Origin: Gracilaria domingensis
Taxonomy: Eukaryota; Rhodophyta; Florideophyceae; Gracilariales; Gracilariaceae
Assembly: GCA_022539475.1 (NCBI GenBank)
Contig: VCMS01000044.1
Location: 1 to 64,000 of the forward strand
Direction: 5' to 3'
Length of the DNA: 64,000 nucleotides
The position numbers were made by a program, and so were the translations under genes. The notes beneath the pieces were generated by a model. The model ran no database searches. It saw nothing but the letters and a program-made list of their open reading frames with translations, and was not told where the DNA came from. Positions 49,881 to 59,469 of the stretch are shown here, one piece after another; within the stretch, counting starts at the first letter, position 1; each line of letters opens with the position of its first letter.

Positions 49881-51281
49881 ATGGTGTTTTATCGACTTCG
49901 ATCCATTGTTCCTCACGTGCGCTCGCACATTCGTCACGCGAGCGTCGTCGCTCCTGCAAACTCCTCCGGTCTGAAGGAAGCCATCGCCGCCAAGATACCG
50001 TCTGCGATCGAGGAGGTTAAGGAAGTGCGTTCCAAGTATGGCGACATGCAATTGGGAACCTGCACTGTGACGCAGGCCTATGGTGGAATGCGATCTGTCA
50101 AGGCAATGACATATGAAACGTCTCATCTGGATACCGAAGAGGGAATTCGTTTTCGTGGCTACACGCTTCCGGAGTGTCAGCAATTGCTACCAAAGGCAAA
50201 AGGCGGCGAAGAACCGTTGCCAGAGGCGTTGTTCTGGCTCTTGATCACCGGAGATATGCCGACCGACAAGCAGATCGATGCGCTGCGGAGCGATTTGGCT
50301 GCCAGATCAAAGGTTCCACAGTCTGTTATTGATGCCATTGACGGGTTACCCATCGACTTGCATCCTATGACTCAATTCTCAATTGGCATTCTAGCCATGC
50401 AGCAGCAGAGTGTCATGGCTCATGAGTACGCCATGGGTACACCCAAGAGCATGTTCTGGGAGCATTGTTTGGAAGATTCGCTCGTTATTCTGGCACAGTT
50501 GCCAGAGGTTGCCGCCCGAATCTACAGAAGGTCATTCAAGGGTGGTTCTTATATTCCGAGCGACGCTGAGAACTTAGATCTCAGTGCGAATTTCGCGCGA
50601 ATGATGGGCTTTGATGATCCTCATTTTGATGACCTCATGAGATTGTATCTCACCATTCACGCAGACCATGAAGGAGGTAATGTATCTGCTCATGCCATTC
50701 GCCTGGTCGGATCGGCTCTGAGCGATCCTTACTTATCGCTCTCTGCGGGAATGAATGGTCTCGCTGGTCCTTTGCATGGACTGGCGAATCAAGAAGTGCT
50801 ACGCTGGATCGTGGGGATCCAAGAGAAATTGGGCGGTAAAGAACCTACACATGAGAATCTCGCAGAACTCTGTTGGGAAACACTCAACTCTGGAAAAGTC
50901 ATTCCTGGATATGGCCATGCTGTCCTTCGTAAGACAGATCCGCGATACACATGTCAACGGGAGTTTGCTTTGAAGCATTTAGGAGAAGATGAGATGTTTA
51001 AGATGGTTTCTCTCTTATATGAAGTTGTTCCAAAGGTGCTGGCGGAGCAAGGCAAGGTGAAGAACCCGTGGCCTAATGTTGACGCACATTCTGGCGTTCT
51101 CCTGAGGTACTACGGACTTACGGAGGAACTTTATTACACAGTTTTGTTTGGCGTCTCACGAGCCATCGGTCCACTGGCAAGCCTTGTATGGGATCGCGCT
51201 CTTGGTCTACCCATTGAACGCCCCAAGTCCGTCACCACGAGTTGGATCAAGAATCATTTTGAGAAGAAAATGGCAGCATAA
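49881..51281 (+). CDS. CIT: Mitochondrial citrate synthase
   Basis: A 466-residue enzyme that joins acetyl-CoA and oxaloacetate to citrate at the entry of the TCA cycle. It is of the eukaryotic mitochondrial type: the first ~30 residues ([21 protein letters not shown]) form a basic amphipathic presequence, followed by [24 protein letters not shown] and GGNVSAHA. The three catalytic residues are seen in [24 protein letters not shown] and [10 protein letters not shown]. Length is normal. The gene is a single exon with its stop 98 bases from the stop of the oxidoreductase on the other strand. Confidence 0.97.
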   Translation: MVFYRLRSIVPHVRSHIRHASVVAPANSSGLKEAIAAKIPSAIEEVKEVRSKYGDMQLGTCTVTQAYGGMRSVKAMTYETSHLDTEEGIRFRGYTLPECQQLLPKAKGGEEPLPEALFWLLITGDMPTDKQIDALRSDLAARSKVPQSVIDAIDGLPIDLHPMTQFSIGILAMQQQSVMAHEYAMGTPKSMFWEHCLEDSLVILAQLPEVAARIYRRSFKGGSYIPSDAENLDLSANFARMMGFDDPHFDDLMRLYLTIHADHEGGNVSAHAIRLVGSALSDPYLSLSAGMNGLAGPLHGLANQEVLRWIVGIQEKLGGKEPTHENLAELCWETLNSGKVIPGYGHAVLRKTDPRYTCQREFALKHLGEDEMFKMVSLLYEVVPKVLAEQGKVKNPWPNVDAHSGVLLRYYGLTEELYYTVLFGVSRAIGPLASLVWDRALGLPIERPKSVTTSWIKNHFEKKMAA

Positions 51282-51379
51282 ACATGTGCTTTCCGGGTTA
51301 TAAATGATCGCTAATTTTGTTCCTACGGTTTCCGAACCGTCCTAGACGTTATTCCAGAACTAGAGAGAATTCTTCTTAT

Positions 51380-52636
51380 CTAATACAAGTCTGTATGTAT
51401 TGTTTTCATCTCGCAGAAGTTCGCGGTCAAGCTTGCGTTGTTGATTATGCTGCGCCGAGTGAGGGAATCAAGTTGTTCTGGAAAATGCACACCTGGTGCC
51501 ATGGCTTGCGACACAAGCATTTCGTAGGCGAATGCGGCAGTCGCCTCTCCAACGCATGCTGCCAAGCTCTCATGTTCGAAACAGAACTCTACTCGTTGGT
51601 CACTCCCTTCTACAAGAACAGCCATTGCGGTGCGAGCACCACTAAGCATATCTACCAAACGAACAATTGGAAGGCTGAACTGCGAAAACTTGAGCATTGC
51701 TACTCGGTTCTTCAGAAGACCATTTGGGGCCCATTTGGCTGTTGCCTGTAGTAACCAGTTCCACACTGGAGGAGCTGTGCTGAACTTTGCCCAGATCGTA
51801 GCATTTGGGGCTATGGCATGCAACGAGCTTACTTCTGGCAGGTTTAACAGGTACGTCATCTTACGACCGATGTTACCTCTAAAATCGAATTGTTCGGTAT
51901 CACCAGCAGGAGGTCGTAGTACTGGGTTGCCATTCACAAAACATAACGCTTGTTCGCTCAAAAGGAGGAACGTGCTGGCCAAAATTGTGGCGCCGATGCC
52001 ACCAGTTCCAGCTGTGTGATAGTACAGCTTCAGAGCATTTATATCGCTCATTGATGAACACGCCTCTGCAGCCATCAAGTTACTGAGACCCGGATATATT
52101 CCAGTAGAGATGAGCGCAGTGTATCCTCGTTTACATGCGGCTCCGTGGAGCTCTTTACAGTGAAGAGCGTGATCGAGATCGTCGCAGACATCCATGTACT
52201 TGACGTTAGCATGCATTGCAGCTCGCAGTACGGCGTCTGGCGCTTCTTTCCGTTGAAAGGGACCAGCCGTATGTATAACGAGGTCAAAATTTCTCAGCAG
52301 AGAAGGCAATGATTGCGGGTCCGTAATATCTGCTTTCGCAAAGGAAAATTGATGGACAGAAGTCGATGATTGAAGTTGGCTGCAGATTGCATTTCCGCGA
52401 GTCGCGTTACGTCCGCCGAGGGTTATGTTCAATTGTTGTGACGAGATTCGGGCGAGGGCTTTTATGGTTTCCGTTCCAACCCGTCCTGTTCCTCCTAGAA
52501 CCAATACGTTTCGGTTGGAGCACATTGATGCTGACTCCTTTCTACTTGCACGTTTCGCGTGATAAAGGCAGTTCTTGAAACGTTTGCGTTCAGTTGTAAA
52601 TGTCGAAAGACAATATGCAACTGCCTTTGGTTTCAT
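51380..52636 (-). CDS. Saccharopine-dehydrogenase-like NAD(P)-binding oxidoreductase
   Basis: A 418-residue protein of the saccharopine dehydrogenase/SCCPDH-like group. The nucleotide-binding loop VLVLGGTGRVGTETIKAL begins right after an internal ATG (52525), then come LGGRN, KADITDPQSLPSLLRNFDLVIHTAGPFQ, YMDVCDD and ISTGIYPGLSNLMA, as in the plant and cyanobacterial members. The true substrate of these proteins is mostly unknown. The first 37 residues are basic and could be a targeting peptide; without them the protein starts one residue group before the Rossmann fold. Tail to tail with citrate synthase. Confidence 0.8.
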   Translation of the reverse strand: MKPKAVAYCLSTFTTERKRFKNCLYHAKRASRKESASMCSNRNVLVLGGTGRVGTETIKALARISSQQLNITLGGRNATRGNAICSQLQSSTSVHQFSFAKADITDPQSLPSLLRNFDLVIHTAGPFQRKEAPDAVLRAAMHANVKYMDVCDDLDHALHCKELHGAACKRGYTALISTGIYPGLSNLMAAEACSSMSDINALKLYYHTAGTGGIGATILASTFLLLSEQALCFVNGNPVLRPPAGDTEQFDFRGNIGRKMTYLLNLPEVSSLHAIAPNATIWAKFSTAPPVWNWLLQATAKWAPNGLLKNRVAMLKFSQFSLPIVRLVDMLSGARTAMAVLVEGSDQRVEFCFEHESLAACVGEATAAFAYEMLVSQAMAPGVHFPEQLDSLTRRSIINNASLTANFCEMKTIHTDLY

Positions 52637-53485
52637 TTTGATAAGATCACGGAATGCATTAGAGAATTGTTTCAGCCAGTAGAGATCAATATAAAGAGGC
52701 CAATAGGATCAACAAGAAGAGAAAATTTATGCGGACGGATAGGGCATTAACTCATCACCGTCGCATCGAAGTTCGAGGAACGAACACGCGCAGAGCACAA
52801 GAACGAAGTCGACATGTCGGAACTCGGAAGAGAATCTCATTTTGGGATTTTGTCTTCGCATAAACTACATGTGGCATGAACAAATTGATTCGAATGTAAT
52901 TATTACGTCCAAACCAGATAAAAGGGCGGCAGGCACGAGGCGCCCTCCGTCGCGAAGGCCCGCCAGCGAGCCGTTCGTTCTTCCTCGGAAGGCGCGCGGT
53001 GAGCACCTGACAAGTTTCTTCATTTTCTCACCCAATCGACATGATATCAGCTTTCTTGAATGCTGGCTTTTACTGACTTTGGTTTATTTGAATTCGCGTA
53101 TCAGATGAAGGGCATGTTCAGTGGTTGTCAGATCGCAACCCGGTTGTCCGTATGGATGTGCGATCACGTGTTAATTACCAGACTCGTGTTCCCGTTAGTG
53201 GTGGCTTTCACGTGAGAGGAGGCACTGATCACTGGAGGATCTCTTGTACACGCGACGCGCTGCGCTGATTAACACGATGTACTCGTATGTTCACGGCCCG
53301 ATATGCGGAAGTACACAATGTGTCGATTTTCGTCGATGAATTCTACCAAGAAGAAAGAGTCGGGCAAACAATCTTGAATTCATATGTCCATGGCAGAACA
53401 TGTAGTTTATTTGCAAGGCGAGTTATAATACGACGAACGAGCAGATCAATATAAACAAGAGTGACGCCGACTCTGACCATTACTG
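52637..53485. other. Intergenic, nothing recognised
   Basis: Upstream of the oxidoreductase and downstream of MINDY. No gene, clear promoter motif or large repeat seen. Confidence 0.4.
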
Positions 53486-54670
53486 TTACTGAATGACACA
53501 CTTGTCATCTTTTCTCTTTCTCCCGAAACCTGTACTAGAAGAGCAATCATTCGTTTGGTTCGCTAGCATAGAACCAGGGTACGGCCTTGACTCTGCTGGT
53601 GGTGGTTGTGCCGTTTGAGCAGGTCTGGTGTAGCGCAGCGTATGTGCCTTCGCTGGAGAGTTTGTAGAGCTCTGCGGTTTGGAGGCGTTCGCAACTGCTG
53701 GTGCGGGCTCAGCGACTCGTCCGTCTGGTGATAGTTTGCGAAATTGTGCATTGTAGAATGTACTGTCTCCGTTGACGTCCATGAGCTTCTCCCACACGCA
53801 GTTTTCTCTAAGATAGCCTTCGTCCGTAACAAGAGTATATATCTCACCCTGATGCTTGCGCATCACGTAAAAGTGGCAATTGCGGAACAGAATGGCGGTC
53901 TCGTTTTCATTCATGCTGGAATGTAGCTCTGTCAAACCATACACAGTTAGCTGAGTAGGATTACTCTCAAAAAAGTCCATCACAGCCGGACGCATTTCGC
54001 GAATGTTGGCGGTGATTGGAGAATCTTGCGGGGGCAAAACTTGCGGCTCGTCCGGCTCGTCGAAGGCCTCGGGAGGCGGCGCAGAGGGATCATCATACGG
54101 GCTGGAGTCTGGTGCGGTGGCCACGAGTTCATTCGCTACTTGATTGTAAGATAGGTTTCCTAACGCGGCAGTGAGACGCGCATCTTGCGGGTCGACGAGC
54201 CAACCATGTAAGAGACGAAGCGGAAATATATCAAACACTCCGACCTCACGGGTGAATTCAAAGGAAGTAGGTGAAGTGAAACGCATGTTGATTGTCATAC
54301 CAGACGTAAGGCGCGGAAGCAAGTCTAGAAAATCGGCGACAGCATGCTCGCGTTGGGGATCATTGGATACTGAAGGGCGGGAGGCCCAGTCGGCTAGCAG
54401 TGCCATGAGATCGGATTCCGGTAGCTCGGTTGTGCCTGGTCGTATAGTTGTATGGCCAGTTATAAGCATGGCGTTGGCCAGCGCGAGAAGAGCACATGGT
54501 CCGTTCTGGTTTTGAAGCAAAATTGGGGTGGTACTCGTGGAGGTGACGAGCCATTTGACGCGATACGTTTGCTTTTGCGCCGACGGCGGCTGCTCCGACT
54601 CAGGAGAGGCAGCGGAAGCGGGTGTGGAAGCCGACGGCTGCTCTCCCGCTTGCGGTGAGGCGCGTGACAT
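53486..54670 (-). CDS. MINDY: MINDY-family deubiquitinase with a C-terminal CAAX box
   Basis: A 394-residue cysteine protease of the MINDY-1/2 family, which trims long Lys48-linked ubiquitin chains. After a Pro/Ser-rich N-terminus the catalytic domain begins near residue 40: PILLQNQNGPCALLALANA holds the catalytic Cys with its preceding Gln, MTINMRFTSPTSFEFT and LLHGWLVDPQD follow, and FRNCHFYVM carries the catalytic His. LVTDEGYL and WEKL..VNGDSTFYN complete the family pattern. The tail is disordered and ends KRKDDKCVIQ: a basic stretch plus CVIQ, a prenylation signal that would anchor the enzyme at membranes. It starts 471 bases from the divergent Tfb1 gene. Confidence 0.9.
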   Translation of the reverse strand: MSRASPQAGEQPSASTPASAASPESEQPPSAQKQTYRVKWLVTSTSTTPILLQNQNGPCALLALANAMLITGHTTIRPGTTELPESDLMALLADWASRPSVSNDPQREHAVADFLDLLPRLTSGMTINMRFTSPTSFEFTREVGVFDIFPLRLLHGWLVDPQDARLTAALGNLSYNQVANELVATAPDSSPYDDPSAPPPEAFDEPDEPQVLPPQDSPITANIREMRPAVMDFFESNPTQLTVYGLTELHSSMNENETAILFRNCHFYVMRKHQGEIYTLVTDEGYLRENCVWEKLMDVNGDSTFYNAQFRKLSPDGRVAEPAPAVANASKPQSSTNSPAKAHTLRYTRPAQTAQPPPAESRPYPGSMLANQTNDCSSSTGFGRKRKDDKCVIQ

Positions 54671-55141
54671 GAGGGAAGCGAAGGATGTACGGTGATGTGG
54701 CTCTCAGAGATAACGGTCGTATGCTGCGAATGTGCTTGGGGATGAGGCTTCGCAGGCGCTTGTTGGAGTTGGACTGAAGGGCTAAGGGCTGTTTGCCGAG
54801 CTTATAAAGGCCGAGGGCGGAGTTGTTGAGGGGCGTTGGGACTGCTGATGGCGTTGCCGCGCAAGGAGTGGCTCGCAAGTGGAGGTGGCGAGCAAGGTGC
54901 CATTGCTGTACAGTGGGGAACTCACAGAAGCGAAGCGTAGAAACCGCAACGTGCAGCGATATCATTGGCAACGGCAACAGCTCCATACAAATGAGAAAAA
55001 CAAAAACTGTGTCAATCAGATTCTCCTGCGTGCTGGGCCTGCGGGGCCGCCTGTCAAGAACCGCGAACTCGCACAAAGCTGAGGTATCGTAAGAACGCCG
55101 CTCTTCATTTGCAAGCGGAGTGCATCTCGCGCTCAAAAGCC
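54671..55141. promoter_or_regulatory. Divergent promoter region of MINDY and Tfb1
   Basis: A TATAAAGG string on the plus strand lies at 54803-54810. Both genes start outwards from this interval; which start it serves is not clear. Confidence 0.4.
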
Positions 55142-56383
55142 ATGGCGGACTTTGAGATCGAGCGACGCTGCTCGTTCGAGAAGCGGCCTGGCATTGTGCA
55201 ATTGTCGGCTACCAACCTTGTCTGGACGCCCGACTCTGCTGCCGATGGCCGCGAGCAGCGCGTACCGTTTACTGCCATATCGCAGTTTCAGGTGTCGAAG
55301 GAGGGATCTGCGAAGAAGGCTATGATTCGCCTCACGTGTTCCGACAGGCCCACCAAGATCACACTTGACTTTGGTGCTAGTTTCACTGATAGGGATGCCG
55401 TGCGTGATGTTCTGAATCGCCTGCAGTCTGCGCCAGCTTTTGCGCCACCTGTTGTGCAACAGCCACCCAAGAAACCGCTTTCTGACAAACAGAAGCTGTG
55501 GCGAACTTCTTTACTGCGGAAGAAGGAAGTGCGCCAAATGCACCAGCGCCTCGTACTTACGCGCGCTGTTACGGAGGAGACGTTTTGGAAAGGTATGAAA
55601 TTTCGGTACACCCCCAAGGGCGAGTTGAAGAATCCGAATGAACCTCTTGAACATGCTGACGCGCTCAATGATGCTGGCGTTCCTTCAGACGCCTTCACTG
55701 CCACTAATTCATGTGACGATCTTAAGTGGGATACTATACCATCTCCAGCCCAACGACATCAGATTTTCCTCGCTCATCCGGCATTGAAACGAGCCTTTTT
55801 GCATAAGAACGTTGGCTTCGATGATGAGAAGATGTGGGCCATGTTTGCTGCGTCCAGTATGGCACCTCGTAGCGCCCGTCTCAGATCTAAAAGCGACTCT
55901 GTCAGGGCTGGCGCGGCTGACGCTTTTTTCGCCCCTTTCCAGGCTAGAGAAGCAGAAAGGGCTATGAAAGATCGTGATAAAAGCGTACATAACTTGGATG
56001 CCACTTTGGCCATCGATCGATTTGATGACCATCGAACAGAACACATTCAGGACCCTCATCCGCCGAAGAGGGCGCGCGTGTCGGACGCCTTACGCTTGAT
56101 GCGTATGGTTAATACCCATGGTGCCATGATCGTTGGCGACGGCTGGAAAGACAGTGATGAACGTCCGCTTGAAGACCTCGTGGATGAGCCCGAGAAATCC
56201 TTCGCTCCACTTGCCGTTCGAGAAAATGCCCCTAAGATTCAGACCGCTGCTGTTGATTCATATGCAGCTGTGGCCTTCTCAGATGCCATGAGGCTTTGGC
56301 GAGCTGACGTAGCCCGCTTTTCTGAACCTATTGCTTCAAGTGGGGATGTGCTGCAGAAATTAATCGAATCCATGAGACCGTGA
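55142..56383 (+). CDS. TFB1: TFIIH subunit p62/Tfb1
   Basis: A 413-residue core subunit of TFIIH, used in transcription start and nucleotide excision repair. An N-terminal PH domain (about 1-95; ERRCSFEKRPGIVQLSATNLVWTPD, FTAISQFQVSKEGSAKKAMIRL) binds activators and XPC in other species. Two BSD domains follow (about 125-165, LLRKKEVRQMHQRLVLTRAVTEETFWK; and about 205-245, RHQIFLAHPALKRAFLHKNVGFDDEKMW with the characteristic FW/MWAMF ends). The C-terminal half is helical and shorter than in yeast or human, so the protein is compact. ATG 55142 is chosen because the PH domain follows at once; the frame opens 33 bases earlier. Confidence 0.9.
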   Translation: MADFEIERRCSFEKRPGIVQLSATNLVWTPDSAADGREQRVPFTAISQFQVSKEGSAKKAMIRLTCSDRPTKITLDFGASFTDRDAVRDVLNRLQSAPAFAPPVVQQPPKKPLSDKQKLWRTSLLRKKEVRQMHQRLVLTRAVTEETFWKGMKFRYTPKGELKNPNEPLEHADALNDAGVPSDAFTATNSCDDLKWDTIPSPAQRHQIFLAHPALKRAFLHKNVGFDDEKMWAMFAASSMAPRSARLRSKSDSVRAGAADAFFAPFQAREAERAMKDRDKSVHNLDATLAIDRFDDHRTEHIQDPHPPKRARVSDALRLMRMVNTHGAMIVGDGWKDSDERPLEDLVDEPEKSFAPLAVRENAPKIQTAAVDSYAAVAFSDAMRLWRADVARFSEPIASSGDVLQKLIESMRP

Positions 56384-56957
56384 GCCCTTCGAAATTTTGA
56401 AAGCGCGGCAACGTGGTTTTCTCAAAGAGAATCATTTCCCGATGTGAGATGGATACAACTTCCGTTGTGTTCAGTCACAAGCAGTTACAAATGCTGCAGC
56501 AAATGTGAATGTGTTGCAGGAGCTGACAGACAACTCGCTGGTATGACTTCTTGGAAGGCACCATCAGCTCTTGATATGTCCCGTCGAAAACGGGGAGAAA
56601 CTCGTGAACCTTCGCTGAACTGGCCGTCCGTCAAGTACGTGTTGTGTCCTCGAAGAAGCCTTATTTCTAGGAGTTTGAGCTGGACTCTTGGAGTGTAAGA
56701 AGCGTGATTTGACTGTCCTCGAACTACCGTTCAGTGCTTCGCTCCTAACAGTCTTGTGGCCCATGGAGTATGAACAAAGTCATACGAGTTTGGCCTCATA
56801 TCGGCGAATGGGGCAGATGTTGAAACGATGTACTGTTGCAATGCGGCGCTTGGGCCATGGGTTTGTGTATAGTCGTGCAGTCACTTTTCCATAGAGGTTA
56901 GCCTTTCTCTCTCGTTCGCAGCGTCTCAGGTTGGAGACTAAGCGGCAGACCAGAACG
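56384..56957. other. Intergenic, no gene seen
   Basis: Only shadow frames; a pyrimidine-rich stretch precedes the next gene. Confidence 0.4.
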
Positions 56958-57602
56958 ATGCGTCTTGCCGCAGTGTTCTTCGCCGTCTTCGCGGCGGTTG
57001 CTACCGCTCAGATGGCCTCTGAAGAGGCTGAGCTTGAATTTCAAACGGAATATGGTTGGATTGAAGCCTCTTTTTGCAGTTCTTATGAGGAGCTTCAGGA
57101 ACAATTGCTGTCGGTTGTAACTGTTTTGATTAACTGTGGAATTTCAAAGGAGAGAGCGGCGAACTACTCCCAGTGGGTTGTCAACGAGAATGTGTATACT
57201 GTCGTTGATGAGCCTGATATGGTGTGCATTCCGCCGGAATCAAACACTGATATCGGTACACGTTTAGGCGAGATTGCCCGCGAACATGTTCGAATGAAGG
57301 GATGGGAGAAGCGCCGTCGTGATGACTCTCCTCAGCTCGCGTTTGATGGAACCGATAGAGACGACACGCTTGCGCAAAAGTCGTGCTGCAAGTGCAGTGC
57401 AGATGAGTATCCTCGGGGTAAGGGAAAGTGTAAGGCTGGACCATGCTGCCCAAATGCGTGTTCGTCTTTAAGTCAACTCTTGGGTGGCAGTGCTGAAATG
57501 GTTTCATCGTGCTGTGAGGAGAGCAGGACCAAGTGCATGCACAAGAGAGCAAAGCAGAATTCGGATGGGCAGCGTGGAAAGAGGCCACCGCCGACGTTCT
57601 AA
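56958..57602 (+). CDS. Secreted Cys-rich protein, function unknown
   Basis: A 214-residue protein with a clear signal peptide (MRLAAVFFAVFAAVATA, cleavage likely near residue 18). The acidic mid part is helical with paired Cys residues; the C-terminal third is Cys-rich (CCKCSADEYPRGKGKCKAGPCCPNAC..CCEESRTKC) and would form a small disulfide-stabilised domain, then a basic Pro-ending tail. I recognise no family; it could be a cell-wall or extracellular protein. An AATAAA lies at 57814-57819. The second in-frame ATG (56958) is chosen because the signal peptide starts there. Confidence 0.65.
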   Translation: MRLAAVFFAVFAAVATAQMASEEAELEFQTEYGWIEASFCSSYEELQEQLLSVVTVLINCGISKERAANYSQWVVNENVYTVVDEPDMVCIPPESNTDIGTRLGEIAREHVRMKGWEKRRRDDSPQLAFDGTDRDDTLAQKSCCKCSADEYPRGKGKCKAGPCCPNACSSLSQLLGGSAEMVSSCCEESRTKCMHKRAKQNSDGQRGKRPPPTF

Positions 57603-58308
57603 GTCAGTTGGCAATGTATTGATATGTGGTGTATAATGTAAGAAGAGTTGATGCGGGCACATGTTTGAGAGGCATCTGTTGTGGACTGCGTAGTTATAGC
57701 TCTAAGAGACGTGATGGTTTGTTGATGGTGTGGAGGGCTGATGGTGTGTATTTGGATAGCGATGTACATTTAACGATGCTGTTCCCGGAAGACTTGACGT
57801 TTTGTGTTTCTTAAATAAAAAGATCATTGTTCATTTTGTGAGAACAAAGGTGGGAGTTGTGCGACGGAGAAGCATCCCATCTGCGGACCATAAAGGTGGT
57901 ATGCATAATGCAGAAAGGTCATCTACAGTTGGCACCAAGAAGTATCTACCTCGAAAGTTATTAGATCGGAACTTGATTTTCGATATCTACACACGTTTTT
58001 GTACTTTTGGACATGTACTTTTTTTGTATTAAATTTGCGTACGAGAGCACACATCATGCGCTTGATGCGCGTTGTGATCAATATGGAGCGCATACAGGCC
58101 AGAAAACATACAGACGGTGTTGATGATTGGTGGCTGATGAAAGCAGACGTTATCCTTGCCGGTAAAGCGACACAGGTCTGAAGCAATTGCTTTGCTGCCA
58201 ATGCACGCCGTGGCTGCTGAAAGATACAAGCTCGAGTCTCGAATGGATGCTTCGATAACTGTTTACACACACAAAAACAACAGTACACAATACGACCAAA
58301 AACAAAAT
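57603..58308. other. Convergent intergenic region
   Basis: Transcript ends of the secreted protein and of the zinc-finger gene are expected here; AATAAA at 57814 fits the first. No gene seen. Confidence 0.45.
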
Positions 58309-58845
58309 CTACTCTACAACATGGGAGCGGGGCGCAGACGAGGAAGAAGGACGACTGGAAGATGAAGACGGTTGTACATGTGAAGCAGAAGACTTGGGAT
58401 TTGGCTGTGAGTCCCTTCTTTTTCTAATGGCGTTGAGACGTCGTCTCGAATTGGTCCTCATGTAGACCCAGCACTGGGCTCGAGTAAGGCCGGCACAAGC
58501 ATCCTTGCAGTGCGGACACACCCAAAGCGGGTCGTCCTTGATGTCGTTCCACGGCCAGCCTATGTCGTGCACACATCGCTGACAAACGACTTTTCGACAG
58601 GTGCCTTCGCGAATGTTTGAACAGACCACAACCGGTTTGGTGAGAGCCGGCCGACAGCAGATGTGGCAATGAGAAGAGGGCTTTGCTCGGTGATAACGCT
58701 TTCTGCGTTGCTGCACAGGAGAGGACTGAGTCAGAAACCTCAGCAGCGAGTTGAGAGAGTTCTTGGCGGATTGAAGTTCGGTTTGGAAGTTCTTTGCATG
58801 AGAATCGGTTGAAGTTTGTAAATTGGTTATTATCTCATTGTACAT
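58309..58845 (-). CDS. Cys-rich zinc-finger protein, 5' end uncertain
   Basis: From the ATG at 58845 it has 178 residues. A helical N-terminus leads to CHIC..C......CRKVVCQRC..........W.CPHC.DAC....RAQC, a spacing that recalls the zf-4CXXC_R1 domain of CDCA7-like chromatin proteins, then a basic and Ser-rich tail. The frame is open further upstream to a GTG at 58920 and to a splice-acceptor-like CTCTCCGCGCAG (minus strand, about 58955-58966), so an upstream exon is possible. It lies head to head with DET1. Role in chromatin is a guess. Confidence 0.55.
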   Translation of the reverse strand: MYNEIITNLQTSTDSHAKNFQTELQSAKNSLNSLLRFLTQSSPVQQRRKRYHRAKPSSHCHICCRPALTKPVVVCSNIREGTCRKVVCQRCVHDIGWPWNDIKDDPLWVCPHCKDACAGLTRAQCWVYMRTNSRRRLNAIRKRRDSQPNPKSSASHVQPSSSSSRPSSSSAPRSHVVE

Positions 58846-59469
58846 GGCGTCAAGAGGCTGGACATTTGGAGCGGAATGCGTCGAGGAAGGAATGTCAACG
58901 TGCGACAGCAGCGCGTGCACTATTGAGGCACGGTGCCCAGAGGTGAGGGCGGCCTGCGCGGAGAGGGAGGTGCGCGCGGAGGGCGGAAGCGACGAGGACG
59001 ACGCCGTCGCAAGCGACGCGCACCGAGCATTGGGAGTCGACGTGATGGTTGCGAGGAGGAGGCGGGCACGAGGGGCGGAGACGCTGGGGAAGAGGCGAGT
59101 TGCGGCGGCTTCCTCACGTGATTGGAGCGAGCGCGGACGCGATGGTGGGCGGCGATGGACGCGACGCGGACGCCATGCGTGTCTGCGAGGGGGGTATCTA
59201 GATGCGCAGCGCGGGCGCGCTGTCAGAGCTGGCGCTCAACGGCTTTTGGCGCGGCGCGCTGGCGCCGGCCCGGTTTGACTGTCAGCAGCGGCGCGCAGAT
59301 AAGATAGATAGCTGCTCCATCTATCCACGCGCCGAGGCTCTCGCCGCGGGCGCCAACGCGCCGCCCAAAATTTTTGTCCGGAGGATAAACCCTGCGCCAC
59401 CCCCCTCGTACCTTCGTCCCCTGCCGCCCGCGCCCGACATGAGCGCTGCGAGCCCGCGGCGCAGCTTCC
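58846..59469. promoter_or_regulatory. GC-rich divergent region between zinc-finger gene and DET1
   Basis: Very rich in CpG and GCGC words. It may contain a first exon of the zinc-finger gene on the minus strand (about 58920-59117). No TATA box seen. Confidence 0.4.

Noticed and set aside
58933-59307. Several frames on both strands in the GC-rich zone before DET1
   Set aside because: High GC removes stop codons; Arg/Ala/Gly-rich translations are typical of chance frames. A first exon of the zinc-finger gene is the only part kept as a possibility.
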